In this document: piece by piece, positions 26,513 to 37,088 of the stretch
How the letters are laid out: the number at the start of each line of letters is the position of its first letter
How positions within the stretch are numbered: position 1 is the stretch's first letter
NCBI GenBank assembly: GCA_963809875.1
Contig: CAWELC010000010.1
Location: 1-64,000, forward strand
Direction of reading: 5' to 3'
From: JAFGAS01 sp963809875
GTDB lineage: Bacteria > Desulfobacterota > Zymogenia > Zymogenales > Zymogenaceae
Length of the DNA: 64,000 nucleotides
The notes under the pieces: model-generated
What the model was told of the DNA's origin: nothing
The model's input: the letters and a program-made list of their open reading frames with translations, nothing else
The model's database searches: none
Position numbers and translations under genes: made by a program

Positions 26513-27303
26513 TGGGCAAGACGAAGAAATATTCCATCAGGATCGGCTGGCTCTATCCCGACCTGATGAGCACCTACGGTGACCGCGGCAACGTCATGAT
26601 CCTTACCAGGCGGTGCGAGTGGCGGGGGATCGACGCTGAGGTGGTCTCGATGACGCCCGGGACCGACGGCAACGAGATCGACTCCGTCGACATCCTTTTC
26701 ATGGGCGGGGCCCAGGACAGGCAGCAGGAAATTGTCAAGAGAGACCTCCTCGGCAGGAAAGAGGGGTTCCTGCGCCGGGCCGTCGAGAGGGGGGTACCGG
26801 GTCTCTTCGTCTGCGGCGCGTACCAGTTCCTCGGCGCCTACTATATCGCGGCCGACGGCACGAAGATCGAGGGTCTGGGTATCTATAACCTCTACACGAA
26901 GAGCCCGGGGTTGAAGGCCAAGCGGCTCATCGGAGACATTATCGTCAGACCGCATCTGGAGGGGTTCGAGGGTACGCTGATCGTGGGGTTTGAAAACCAC
27001 GGCGGGAGGACTCACCTGGGAGAGGGAATGGAACCTTTTGCCGACGTGGTCCACGGCTACGGCAACAACGGGGTGGACGGATCCGAAGGGGTTATCTATA
27101 AGAACACCATCGGCACCTACCTGCACGGCCCGATCCTCTCAAAGAACCCGGAGCTTGCCGACCATCTCATCGGCAAGGCCCTTGAAATGAAATACGGAGC
27201 CGGGGCTCAAGCGGCAGCCATCCCCCCGTTGTGGGAAGAAGAAGCCAGGAACTCGGTTATTGTCCGTTATCTCAAGCCCGCTGCCGGGCGGGCGAGGTCT
27301 TGA
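26512..27303 (+). CDS. gatD: Lipid II isoglutaminyl synthase subunit GatD (glutamine amidotransferase)
   Basis: The glutaminase subunit that supplies ammonia to MurT. It is a class I (triad-type) amidotransferase similar to the CobB/CobQ group. The nucleophile lies in GLFVCGAYQFLG (Cys101) and the catalytic His in IGTYLHGPIL (His205). Length 263 residues compares with 243 in Staphylococcus aureus GatD. The overlap with murT strongly supports the assignment. The next gene, an amidohydrolase, starts 28 bases after the stop and may be in the same transcript. Confidence 0.9.
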   Translation: MGKTKKYSIRIGWLYPDLMSTYGDRGNVMILTRRCEWRGIDAEVVSMTPGTDGNEIDSVDILFMGGAQDRQQEIVKRDLLGRKEGFLRRAVERGVPGLFVCGAYQFLGAYYIAADGTKIEGLGIYNLYTKSPGLKAKRLIGDIIVRPHLEGFEGTLIVGFENHGGRTHLGEGMEPFADVVHGYGNNGVDGSEGVIYKNTIGTYLHGPILSKNPELADHLIGKALEMKYGAGAQAAAIPPLWEEEARNSVIVRYLKPAAGRARS

Positions 27304-27331
27304 TTCCAGTAAGGAGTAGGGGGGGTCGGCC

Positions 27332-28201
27332 ATGATTATCGATATGCACGTTCACCCGTTCTGTAAGGATGCGACGGTGCTGCCGGGAATCGAGGAGGCT
27401 GCCCGGCGGCTTTACGGCTCGATGCGCGATACCGAGCGCTTCAAGAACATCACCGGCGCCCTCCAGTACCTCTTCACGCAGAAGGGTGTTGAGGACATCG
27501 TCAAGGAGATGGATGAGGCGGGTGTCGATAAGGCGGTTATCGTCGGGGCGGACTATACGACCGCGTCCGGGGTAATTGCGGTTACCAACGACGACGTCGG
27601 AAGGTTCGCCTCGCGTTATCCCGACCGATTCATACCGTTTGCCGGCATCGACCCGTCCCTGGGCAGGAGGGCGGTCGACGATTTAGCGCGCGCCGTCGGC
27701 GACCTCGGGTGTCGGGGCATGAAGCTCGTCCCGCCGATGCAGCATTTCGTATTCTCAGACCCCAAATTCTACCCCCTGTGGGAGAAGGCCATAGAGCTCG
27801 GCTCTATCGTCTGGACCCATACCGCCCACCAGATGTCCACTCCCGGCTCCGACGCGCTGCTCGGCCACCCGATGCTGATCGAGCCGGTGGCGCTCAGGTA
27901 TCCCGAGCTCACGATTATCATGGGACACTGTGGGATACCCTGGCCCCTGGAGGCGTGGTCGGTTGCCGTCAGGCATCCCAACGTCTATATCGATATCTCG
28001 GCCTATATCGATCTGTATCACTATTTTCCCTGGGACGCCTACACGAAATACAACGCCGAGAACAAGGTCCTGTTTGCGACCGATAACCCCCTCTACGGAT
28101 TCAAACAGACGCTCGACGCACTTGACGGCGTTGATATATCGCCGGAGTTCAGGGAGAAGATAAAGGGGACGAACGCGGCACGGCTCTTGTCCTTGAAATA
28201 G
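27332..28201 (+). CDS. Amidohydrolase family protein (TIM-barrel, Amidohydro_2)
   Basis: A 289-residue metal-dependent hydrolase or decarboxylase of the amidohydrolase-2 family. The N-terminal metal motif DMHVHP (His6, His8), the central WTHTAHQ region (about residue 170), the IIMGHCGIPW motif (about 195) and the late metal Asp in FATDNPLYG are all present. These enzymes include gamma-resorcylate decarboxylase and related lactone or amide hydrolases. The substrate is unknown. It follows murT-gatD and is closed by a terminator. Confidence 0.85.
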   Translation: MIIDMHVHPFCKDATVLPGIEEAARRLYGSMRDTERFKNITGALQYLFTQKGVEDIVKEMDEAGVDKAVIVGADYTTASGVIAVTNDDVGRFASRYPDRFIPFAGIDPSLGRRAVDDLARAVGDLGCRGMKLVPPMQHFVFSDPKFYPLWEKAIELGSIVWTHTAHQMSTPGSDALLGHPMLIEPVALRYPELTIIMGHCGIPWPLEAWSVAVRHPNVYIDISAYIDLYHYFPWDAYTKYNAENKVLFATDNPLYGFKQTLDALDGVDISPEFREKIKGTNAARLLSLK

Positions 28202-28239
28202 GTCCCCCGGCAGAAGGGGGGACGCGGAGAAAGAAAAAA

Positions 28240-28264
28240 GAGGGTGCGGCATCGCCGCACCCTC
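28240..28264. terminator. Bidirectional terminator between convergent genes
   Basis: A perfect 11-bp stem, GAGGGTGCGGC at 28240-28250 with GCCGCACCCTC at 28254-28264 and an ATC loop. The upstream A-rich tract at 28230-28239 gives the minus-strand transcript a long U-run. It lies between the amidohydrolase and the convergent glycosidase-like gene. Confidence 0.8.
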
Positions 28265-28309
28265 TTCGCATACCCGGTTCTTCATTCGGGAACCGAAGCC
28301 ACCCGGACG

Positions 28310-31300
28310 TCAGTTGATCAGCGCAAGGAGGCCCTGCCAGAGGATCCTCATCTGCAACGACAGGGGTAACTTAATGCCCTGTTTCTCGAAGCTCGTCCTG
28401 CCGGCAACAAAAGGAATCTCTTCATTGGGTCCCATCTCCTTACCGCCGGCGAAGAGGGCGGCGACCGATACGTAATAGGTCTTTTCCGGGGTCAGGTCGG
28501 TCAGGATCAGTTTGGTATCCTTTGTCTCATAGACGTTGGCATATTTTCCGCTCTCGGTGCCGATGTACAGCTTATAACTCATCGGGTCGCCGGACGGCCG
28601 GTTCCAGAGGATATAGGTCTTGCCGTCCTCAAAGGCGGAGATGATGCCGTCGGGAGCGGCGGGAGCAGCCGGGGTCCTTTCGGCTTCCACGACGCGCATC
28701 TTGCCCCCGCTCACCGTCACGGGGGGACTCCCATAGGTGATGAGGTCCCGTTTGGTGTCTTCGGGAAGCGACGCCCCGTCGAAGAATGCGATCATGACCG
28801 CAAAATGCTCCTTCCTGCCGTTATACGAGGGTGCCGAGCTTTCATATGATTCACCGCTCAGGAAGGCCGCATCGTAACCGAGCCGCTTGCCCCATGTCGG
28901 CTGGTAATAGTTGGGGCCATAGTAGGTGCCGAACGGATTGAGCCGCAGTGAGAAACTCCCCTTCTCAGGGTTGTAGATGAGCTTTGCCGGAAGAAAGGCG
29001 AAATTCGAGAGCAGGGTGTTGTCGAGCGCGACGGCTATTCCGGCGCCACCTCCGGCCACGGCGGCGTAATCGGCGGTGATATGGTTGTTGACGTCCGAGA
29101 GATTGAGATTCGCATCGGAGTGCTTAAAATAGTCAAGGGAGTAGGACGATTCCACACCGAGATAGTCCCGCTTGATGATCTCAAACGGGGTGTTTCTGCC
29201 GGTAGTGTTTGCGTAGATGAGCTCGGCGGGGGCGACCTCGTACCACCCGTGGTCGATCTTCCTCAATAATGGAATCGGTTTGCCGATGCCCATAAGGTCG
29301 TTCTTGGGGGTGATTGGATAGGTGATTTCGCCGTCCAGGAAGAGGTATGGGACACCGTCAAGGAGGGTCAGCCGGTAGTCGACAAACCCGGGCTGGGCGC
29401 CCTTTATTTCGGGCACCACGAACTCCCCAAATATTCGAACACGGGCTACCCCTTCCGTTCCGTCTTCCTCCACCGCGACCTTCAGGGCAATCGGTGAAAG
29501 ATCCATGGTTTTTTGGCCGTCCTTTACGCGGTAGCCGATCCTGGGCAGCAGACTCTTCTCGTCGAGGAACCGTCTCTTGTTATAGACCACGGTCTTGATG
29601 ATCCCTTCTTTGGACATCTCGATCCTGATGGCCCCGTTTGTCAGGACGCCGGCGGCCGCCGCCGTCTTGAAACCGACGACGGGGTAGATCCCCTTGGGGC
29701 CGTGGAAGAGAAAATAAGGCCCGGAGCCCGCGCTCGGTGAAAAGAAGAGGGTCACGGGTCCGACGGTGCCGTCGGGAGAAAGGTGAGAGGAAATGACATA
29801 CGGTATCGTAATCCTTCCCTTCGGCCCAAGGATATAAAAGCCCTCGTCGGGGATCGAAAGGCCGGTGAGATCGAACGTGACGAAGACAAAGTCGGGCGGC
29901 GTCTCATCGGTCGGTTCCGAAAGCGTCATGAATGAGTCGATAAATTTCATGCCCCCGACGGGCGGGGGGGGCGGTTTGATCTCATACAGTTTCTGGGAGA
30001 GCGCCAGGCGCGCCGCCTCGCGGGCGGCGCGGGAGTTGTCGAGCATCTCCTTGATGATGCGTTCGGCGGCAACCTCACGATCGGACGAGAGGAAGGGGGT
30101 GGCCATACCGAAATGGGTTGTGGACAAAAGCCGCATCCTCAGATCGTGCGAGCGTGAAAGGAGGTCCTGCGCCTCTGGAGGTGTCTTGGTCTCGGCGGGC
30201 GGCTCTCCTTCGGTCAGAGAGACTCTCTTGACGTTGTACTCTTTGAGATCGACGGCCCGGTAGGACAGCTCCGTGGCCTTGTGATTGCGGCGGTCCTCCA
30301 TGAGGCCCGTCCAGTAGTCATGGCTTGAAGCCTTTTCGGCCCACGGGTTATAGCCGTCATACGATGCCGTCGGCCGTGTCCTGGCCGAAGAAGACCTCTT
30401 TTTTCGGTTTGTGGGTCTTCAGGTAGTCCGCAAGGGTCGTGAATTTGACGTAATCGGCGGCGTCGGCCTCGTCAATTAACTGGGCGAGACCCCCGGTATT
30501 GGGAAGCCATTTCAGGTAGACGGGCAGGGTATAGCCGTTCCAGTAGGAGTCATCGGCGTCGAAGTTGACAAAGATCAGGACGTCGCCCTTCACCTTACCC
30601 TCAAGCTGGAGCCGGTGGATATCCCGGGCCCACTTTGTCAGCGAGACGTTTTCGATCAGGTCCCCGACGTTGTAGGTGGGGATGATCGTCATCACGTCGC
30701 CGGTCTTCTTGTTCTTATACGCGATCGGATTGAGGGCCTCCTCGACGGAGAGGGGGGAAGGAAGGTCCTGATGTTATCGAAGGGGATGGCGCTATAGTAG
30801 AGGGCAACCGCTTCGATTCCGAGGCTCTTGTAGACCCCGAACGAGCCGGTCGACGTCATTCCCTCCTGAGGACGGACGATCGGCGTGAATTTACCGAAAA
30901 TATCCTTCACCCCCGATCCGTTCGGATTCGTGATCGCCTTGGTGATGGACTCGGTCAGCTCCTCTTCTGTCATGGCTGAGGACAGGCCGTTATCATAGGA
31001 CATCAGGATGATCTCGTCTCTTCCCTCATTGACCCGACGCTTGATATCGCTGATTATATCCGGAGCGTATTTCGGAAGGATCTCCTCGAGGGTAAAGAGG
31101 TTATCAAAATCCCAGGTTGCCTTGACGCCGCTCCCGCTCTTATTGTGCTCATTCATGGTGGCGACGATATTTCTGATGATGCGGATGTCTTTTCCGAACC
31201 CGGCCTCATCGTCCGTGTCCCCACGGTAAGAGTGATAGAGGTTTGTGTGGAAGCCGAGGGCGACGTAGACCTTGCTGTCGGTTGTCTTTCCAATGGTGTG

Positions 31301-31393
31301 TATCCGTGGGAGCAGCGACACCTTGATAAAAAAGAAGGCGAGCGCGATGATAATCAGATAGTATAGATACCGGCGGGCCTTCCTCCGTGCCAT
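28310..31393 (-). CDS. Membrane-anchored glycoside hydrolase/deacetylase-like protein with FnIII domain, two frame breaks
   Basis: A very long reading unit now in three frames, about 1,030 residues. It starts at ATG 31393 (AGGA upstream). Residues 9-28 are a signal anchor (YLYYLIIIALAFFFIK). Then comes a beta/alpha barrel like GH57, GH38 or polysaccharide deacetylase (ALGFHTNLYHSYRG, KATWDFDN, IVRPQEGM). The frame breaks at a G6 run at 30752-30757. The next piece (TIIPTYNVGDLIENV, FVNFDADDSYW) ends near 30370, where the third frame takes over at TASYDGYNPWAEKASS. The C-terminal part (about 28440-28680) is a fibronectin type III domain, then a hydrophobic tail. Function: probably envelope glycan cleavage or modification. 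It lies 28 bases downstream of rnpB. Confidence 0.65.
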
Positions 31394-31420
31394 TTCTTCC
31401 TCCTGAGTTATAGGTAAATA

Positions 31421-31813
31421 ACCGAAGCGGGCAATAAGCCGAGTTCTGTTCCCCGTGAACGGGGCGACGATCATTCATCTGGGACCGCGGTTACCCGCGG
31501 ACTCGTGCAACCTACCCGGAGGCTCGGACGGGCAGCCCTCTCATCCCCGGAGGGATATCGCCTCTCTATTTGGTCTTGCTCCTGGTGGGGTTTGCCCTGC
31601 CGGTCCGGTCACCCGGGCCGCGGTGAGCTCTTACCTCGCCTTTTCACCCTTACCCTGAATCCGCTCCGAGGAGCGGCTTTGGGCGGTGTATTTTCTGTGG
31701 CACTTTCCTTGGGGTCACCCCCACTGGGTGTTACCCAGCACCCTGCCCTGTGGAGCTCGGACTTTCCTCCGGCGGGTACCTGGTACCCGCCGGCGACCGC
31801 CTTGCCCGCTTCG
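31421..31813 (-). ncRNA. rnpB: RNase P RNA
   Basis: The catalytic RNA of ribonuclease P, which matures the 5' ends of tRNAs. The 5' end forms P1 with GAAGCGGGCAAGG and the 3' end closes it with TTGCCCGCTTCGG. Internally the universal GAGGAAAGTCCGAGCTCC and the CAGGGTGCTGGGTAACACCC block (P3/P4 region) are seen, and near the 3' end ACAGAACTCGGCTTAT (P4/CR-V). The length, about 392 nucleotides, fits type A bacterial RNase P. Open frames drawn through this region are artefacts. No T-rich terminator separates its 3' end from the glycosidase-like gene 28 bases downstream. Confidence 0.93.
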
Positions 31814-31825
31814 ATCCTGTAATCC

Positions 31826-32034
31826 CTGCGCGCAGCAACGCTGCCCTTTTCGGGAGACGGATGCTTGAGAAGGCCCCTCAAATATCCGCGAGAGCGTCCG
31901 CCCGCGGCTCCAAGCTCATGAAAGAGCCGCACGGTTCCATCGGGGTGTGTCCCTCCGACGTTCATCGGCCGTGCCGCCGATTCGGCTCGTGGATCGTCGG
32001 CAGGTCAGGGGCCGCTTATTGCTGCGTAAATTTT
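31826..32034 (-). ncRNA. Candidate structured RNA upstream of rnpB (6S-like size; identity unknown)
   Basis: About 205 bases between a minus-strand promoter and the rnpB 5' end with strong long-range pairing. The 5' CGCAGCAA (complement of 32019-32026) pairs with TTGCTGCG (complement of 31831-31838). Inside it, GGCCCC (32008-32013 region) pairs with GGGGCC (31872-31877 region). A terminal hairpin has GCGGCTC/GAGCCGC arms at about 31903-31930, and a small CCC-GAAAA-GGG hairpin is on the 3' side. The size and closed layout recall 6S RNA, but I see no decisive 6S sequence block. It may also be the rnpB precursor leader. Confidence 0.4.
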
Positions 32035-32038
32035 CTAT

Positions 32039-32066
32039 AGTATAACAAAAAGACGAACAAATTGAA
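32039..32066 (-). promoter_or_regulatory. Promoter upstream of the structured RNA and rnpB
   Basis: On the minus strand, TTCAAT (32066-32061) and TATACT (32044-32039) are 16 bases apart. It is placed just before the candidate structured RNA. The sequence between 32067 and 32205 holds no gene. Confidence 0.5.
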
Positions 32067-32205
32067 CTAAATTTATTACCTTTACCCGTGGCCCCGGCGC
32101 CCTCCACAACCCGGCGTGATACCTACGGCGGTACCCCCGGGCATCCTGACCGGCTAAAAGCGGGCCGCCTGTTATCGAATCGTTTCGGATAGACCGAAAC
32201 ATTGG

Positions 32206-32569
32206 TTACCCAAGGAAATAGATGCAGAAGGTCGCGGCGACCGCAATTATCAGGAGGATAGCCCCTCCACAGCAGCCGCATCCCCTCCTGGCCCCTGAGG
32301 GGCCGCTCGTGGTTTCAACAACGGTATCGGTCCCCTCAGCCCCGAAGGATGACCCCGTCTGCACCGACTGCGGTCCGGGCGTCCTGTCGGAAGAAACGGG
32401 AGAAGGCCCGGTGCCCGACGCAGGTCCCTGCCTTGCCCCCGATCCCCCGGGGGGCGTGGCGGTGGAAGGACCGCCCGGCCGCCGGTGGCCCGCCGCCGGC
32501 GCCCTGGCCTCCCCCCTTCGGTCCACCGCCTGATCCTCGGCCGCCCGCGCTTCCCTGTTGAGCTGTCAT
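32206..32569 (-). CDS. Small Gly-rich, C-terminally membrane-anchored protein, probably frame-broken
   Basis: A low-complexity N-terminus (MTAQQGSAGGRGSGGGP, from ATG 32569 with GAGG upstream) is in one frame, and a cysteine-containing C-terminal anchor (GCGCCGGAILLIIAVAATF) in another. Joining them needs one base change, perhaps in the C6 run at 32511-32516 or the C5/G6 tract near 32447-32459. The likely product is about 121 residues: a glycine/proline-rich tail followed by a single C-terminal transmembrane helix preceded by a C-x-C-C motif. It follows rnhA in the operon. No known family. The GC-rich low complexity makes both frames uncertain. Confidence 0.45.
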
Positions 32570-32724
32570 GCCTCGATACTCCTTGTTTTCAGATACCCTT
32601 CGGAAGGGAAATCCTTCCGAACGATTTGGTCGCAAAACCTATGAGGAACCGAACATGTCGACCGTCTCTGTTCGGCAGACTAATGCGCAGGAGGGCCGTT
32701 AAGCCCGCCCGAGTCCGAGCGCCT

Positions 32725-33297
32725 TCAGACAGACGCCTCGGCCGCGCGTTTGGAGAGGCGATCGGCCTCCCTGTTCAGGCCCCTGTCCACGTGCACGATA
32801 TCAAAGGAATCAAAAGAATCGATAATCTCCTGCGCCTCCCGCGAAAGGGCCCGAAGTTTCTCGTCTTTGATGCGGTACCGGCCGGTCATCTGCCTGACCA
32901 TCAGCTCCGAGTCGGCCCTGACGTGGACACGCCGCACTCCGAGCTCGCGCGCCTTACGCAGGCCCAGGATGAGCGCCCGATACTCGGCGACGTTGTTGGT
33001 CGTCGATCCGAGGGGCTCGGACACCTCGGCGATCTTCCTGTCGTGAGCGTCCAGGATGACCACCCCCGCTCCCGCCGGACCGGGGTTGCCGATGGCGGCT
33101 CCGTCCACGTGGACGGTCGCCTCGTCTACTCCGTGGGAAGGTGCCGGTCCGACGATGTCGGCCGCAAGATGGAGAAGATCACGAATCTCGTGCGCATCGA
33201 GGTCGGGCATCCGTTCGGAAATCGCCGGCAGGATCGAATCGTCGGCAATGCGTCTGAGAAGCCGTGATGCGGCTTCCGTCTTTTGTCGTCGGGTCAT
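32725..33297 (-). CDS. rnhA: Ribonuclease HI family protein
   Basis: Cleaves RNA in RNA-DNA hybrids. The 190-residue protein has an N-terminal helical extension of about 60 residues followed by the RNase H core. Catalytic acidic residues are visible: Asp65 in VHVDGAAIGN, Glu105 in NNVAEYRAL, Asp129 in VRADSELMV and Asp179 in NREADRLSKRA. The NNVAEYRAL form belongs to the RnhA-like group common in Gram-positives, archaea and Desulfobacterota. Its ATG overlaps the true stop of the zinc ribbon gene (ATGA, 33294-33297), a strong sign of coupling. The 155 bases between it and the small anchored protein gene show nothing else. Confidence 0.88.
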   Translation of the reverse strand: MTRRQKTEAASRLLRRIADDSILPAISERMPDLDAHEIRDLLHLAADIVGPAPSHGVDEATVHVDGAAIGNPGPAGAGVVILDAHDRKIAEVSEPLGSTTNNVAEYRALILGLRKARELGVRRVHVRADSELMVRQMTGRYRIKDEKLRALSREAQEIIDSFDSFDIVHVDRGLNREADRLSKRAAEASV

Positions 33298-34038
33298 ATG
33301 CCGGTCCCGTTGGCGGAGTTCTTTTGGGCCTCCTCGTCCAGATAGATAAGACGGGCGCAGTTAGGACATGTCTTAATATCCCGATCCTTCAAGCAGCTCA
33401 TTGAAGAACTGGGGCGGAAGGTTCATGAAGCACCCCATACATACCCCTTTCTTCACGCGGACAAGCACTGCCTCATTGCGGAACGTTCTCGACAACCGTT
33501 CGTATGTTGAGAGGTAGGAAGGGCTCAGGTCCTTCACGAGACTCTTTCTTACCTCTTCCTTCTGGGTGATCTGATCCTCGATCGTAAGCGCCCGCGCGGT
33601 GAGCTTCTCGACGTCTTCCAGGATTATCTCGGACTTACTGGTGAGTTCTTCCTCCTTTTGGCTGATTTCCGACTTGAGGCCGTCAAGCTGATCCATCGCC
33701 AGCAGTATCTGTTCTTCCATGAGGGAATTCTGGATTCTGCGATCCTCGATCTCCTTCTGGGCGGCCTGATATTCCTTGTTGGTCTTGACTTCTGCCAGCT
33801 TTCTCTCGGAGCTGACCAGATGTTCCTCCTCTTCCTTGAGTCCGGCCTCTTTACTCCTCTTCTCTTTTTCCAGGTTCGCTGAGCGCTCCTGCTCATGAGC
33901 CAGGGCGTCGGTGAGGCGGGATATCTCGCCATTCAGCTCGGCGATGTGCGAGGGTATCCTGGTCTTTTCCGTCTTGAGGGAGACGATCTCGGTATCCAGC
34001 TCCTGCAGGTGAATCATGAGAGTTACTTCTTCCTTCAC
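33294..34038 (-). CDS. C4-type zinc ribbon/coiled-coil protein (DUF164/CdsZ family), frame broken near its end
   Basis: About 247 residues when read through. The N-terminal 190 residues are a long charged coiled coil. The C-terminus is a zinc ribbon: the first pair CMGCFMNLPPQFF is in the main frame, which then reaches a false stop at 33373. In the next frame the second pair follows directly (DIKTCPNCARLIYLDEEAQ), ending in a stop at 33294-33296 that overlaps the rnhA start. Because the family always has both Cys pairs, the break at about 33380-33388 is most likely a sequence error. Family members (Helicobacter HP0958, Chlamydia CdsZ) act as chaperones or RNA-binding regulators. GTG 34038 is preceded by GGAGG. 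Confidence 0.85.
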
Positions 34039-34110
34039 GCCAATCCTCCATTACGTGATGCGTTTCGCCACGACATGGCGCGGTAATGATTTATGTTCTT
34101 TCTCTCTGCT

Positions 34111-34950
34111 CTACGCATATGAAAAGGGGTCCCGTTCCTGAATAATTGAAACGTCCACCGACCATCCCCTTGCCTGTGACTCTCGCCTGATGATGAAAGC
34201 CATTTCCGATACAACCGGAAGCTCTGACCAGAAATGGCCTGCCTCGATCAGCGAGATCCCCGCGTCGACGGCCTGCCGGGCCGCATGGTACCTGACCTCC
34301 CCGGTGATCAGGACGTGGGCGCCCAGGTCGCGAGCCGTTCCTATAAAATCACCTCCGCTTCCGGCGCAGACGGCCACCCGGGAGACGGACCGGGCGGGAT
34401 CGCCGACGAGCCGAATCACGGGGGCTCCAAGGGCATTCTTTGCGAGAAGGGCAAGGTCGGCCAGCGTCATCGCCGAAGGCAGCCCGCCCAGGCAGACGAT
34501 GCCGTCGCCGGTCGTATCTTGACCGGGAAGGGCCGATCGGGAAGGTGCTGCTGTCGAAGCCGGGAAGGGGAGGGGGGTCGGGTCGACAAGCGAGAGTTTG
34601 CGGGCCATGGCAAAGCTTGTCCCCTCGGGGGCATGGTCGAGGCTTGTATGGGCCGAGTATATCGAGATATCCGCCTTGATGGCGGCGGCAACGGCTTTTC
34701 CCGTCGCCCGGCTGATGTCGATGGATGAAATATCCGGAAATATCAGCGGATGGTGGGTTACCAGGAGGTCGGCGCGGCCGGCCGCCGCCGACCTGATCGT
34801 CTCTTCGTTGGCGTCCAGGGCGACCGCGGTTCTGTTGACGGGTGCGTCGGGATTACCCACCTGCAGGCCACAGTTGTCCCATGTTTCCGCCCGCTGGGGA
34901 GGGGCAATAATCTCGATAAGTCCGATGATATCGGCAACGGAAGGAGGCAT
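34111..34950 (-). CDS. Nif3-like dinuclear metal centre protein (YqfO/YbgI family)
   Basis: A 279-residue member of the NIF3 family, conserved proteins that form hexamers with two metal ions; proposed roles include GTP cyclohydrolase-like and tRNA-related activities, none proven. Metal motifs are seen: VTHHPLIF (about residue 65), AHTSLDHA (about 104) and, near the C-terminus, IEAGHFWSE. The start fits ATG 34950, at PPSVADIIGLIE; its upstream sequence is the T-run of a terminator, with no ribosome-binding site, so initiation may be weak. It precedes the zinc ribbon gene by about 70 bases. Confidence 0.87.
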   Translation of the reverse strand: MPPSVADIIGLIEIIAPPQRAETWDNCGLQVGNPDAPVNRTAVALDANEETIRSAAAGRADLLVTHHPLIFPDISSIDISRATGKAVAAAIKADISIYSAHTSLDHAPEGTSFAMARKLSLVDPTPLPFPASTAAPSRSALPGQDTTGDGIVCLGGLPSAMTLADLALLAKNALGAPVIRLVGDPARSVSRVAVCAGSGGDFIGTARDLGAHVLITGEVRYHAARQAVDAGISLIEAGHFWSELPVVSEMAFIIRRESQARGWSVDVSIIQERDPFSYA

Positions 34951-34954
34951 GGTC

Positions 34955-34980
34955 AAAAAAAAGGTGCCTATTCGGCACCT
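34955..34980 (-). terminator. Intrinsic terminator of the tRNA transcript
   Basis: On the minus strand a 7-bp stem (AGGTGCC/GGCACCT, 34962-34980) is followed by eight T. It lies between the tRNA and nif3, five bases before the nif3 start. A second small hairpin, ACGGTC-AAGA-AGACCGT, lies just upstream. Confidence 0.8.
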
Positions 34981-35074
34981 ACTCCTCAAACGGTCTTCTT
35001 GACCGTTACTTCTGATGAACAGCTTTTTTCCTCTATTTGTTTGGTATTCAACGTCGCCCGTTGTCCGTACTATA

Positions 35075-35150
35075 TGGTGGGCCCACCAGGATTCGAACCT
35101 GGGACCGTCCGGTTATGAGCCGGTGGCTCTGCCAACTGAGCTATGGGCCC
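35075..35150 (-). tRNA. tRNA with CAU anticodon (Ile2 or elongator Met)
   Basis: A 76-base tRNA on the minus strand. The acceptor stem pairs GGGCCCA with TGGGCCC, followed by A and an encoded CCA at 35075-35077. The D-arm has AGCTCAGTTGG, the anticodon loop is CTCATAA with anticodon CAU, the T-arm has GGTTCGAATCC. The first pair is G-C, so it is not the initiator. A strong anticodon stem (CCGG/CCGG) resembles the tRNA-Ile2 group, whose C34 is modified to lysidine, but elongator Met cannot be excluded by eye. Confidence 0.9.
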
Positions 35151-35169
35151 TGAAAATATTTAATTAAAC

Positions 35170-35198
35170 ATACTACTTAAAATACAAAAAATAGTCAA
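35170..35198 (-). promoter_or_regulatory. Promoter of the tRNA
   Basis: On the minus strand, TTGACT (35198-35193) and TAGTAT (35175-35170) are 17 bases apart, with an AT-rich spacer. It lies 20 bases upstream of the tRNA. The rest of the rpoD-tRNA gap (35199-35324) shows no gene. Confidence 0.65.
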
Positions 35199-35324
35199 GG
35201 AAAATCACCCGTCGCTCCGCGCCGTCAACCCCCTCATGGTGCCCACAACAGAGGCCATCCCGCTTCCCGGTGCGGCAGGGGATGAGGGAAATTCCGGTCG
35301 GTCCTGGGTGCGGGGCGCATGATC

Positions 35325-37085
<1,761 letters not shown>

Positions 37086-37088
37086 GAA

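Noticed and set aside
30752..30757. G6 run in the glycosidase-like gene as a phase-variation switch
   Set aside because: Six bases is short for slippage control, a second break occurs in the same gene, and similar breaks affect dnaG. Error is more likely.
31505..31965. Open frames across the rnpB region on both strands
   Set aside because: The RNA has all conserved RNase P blocks; the frames are chance products of a GC-rich structured RNA.
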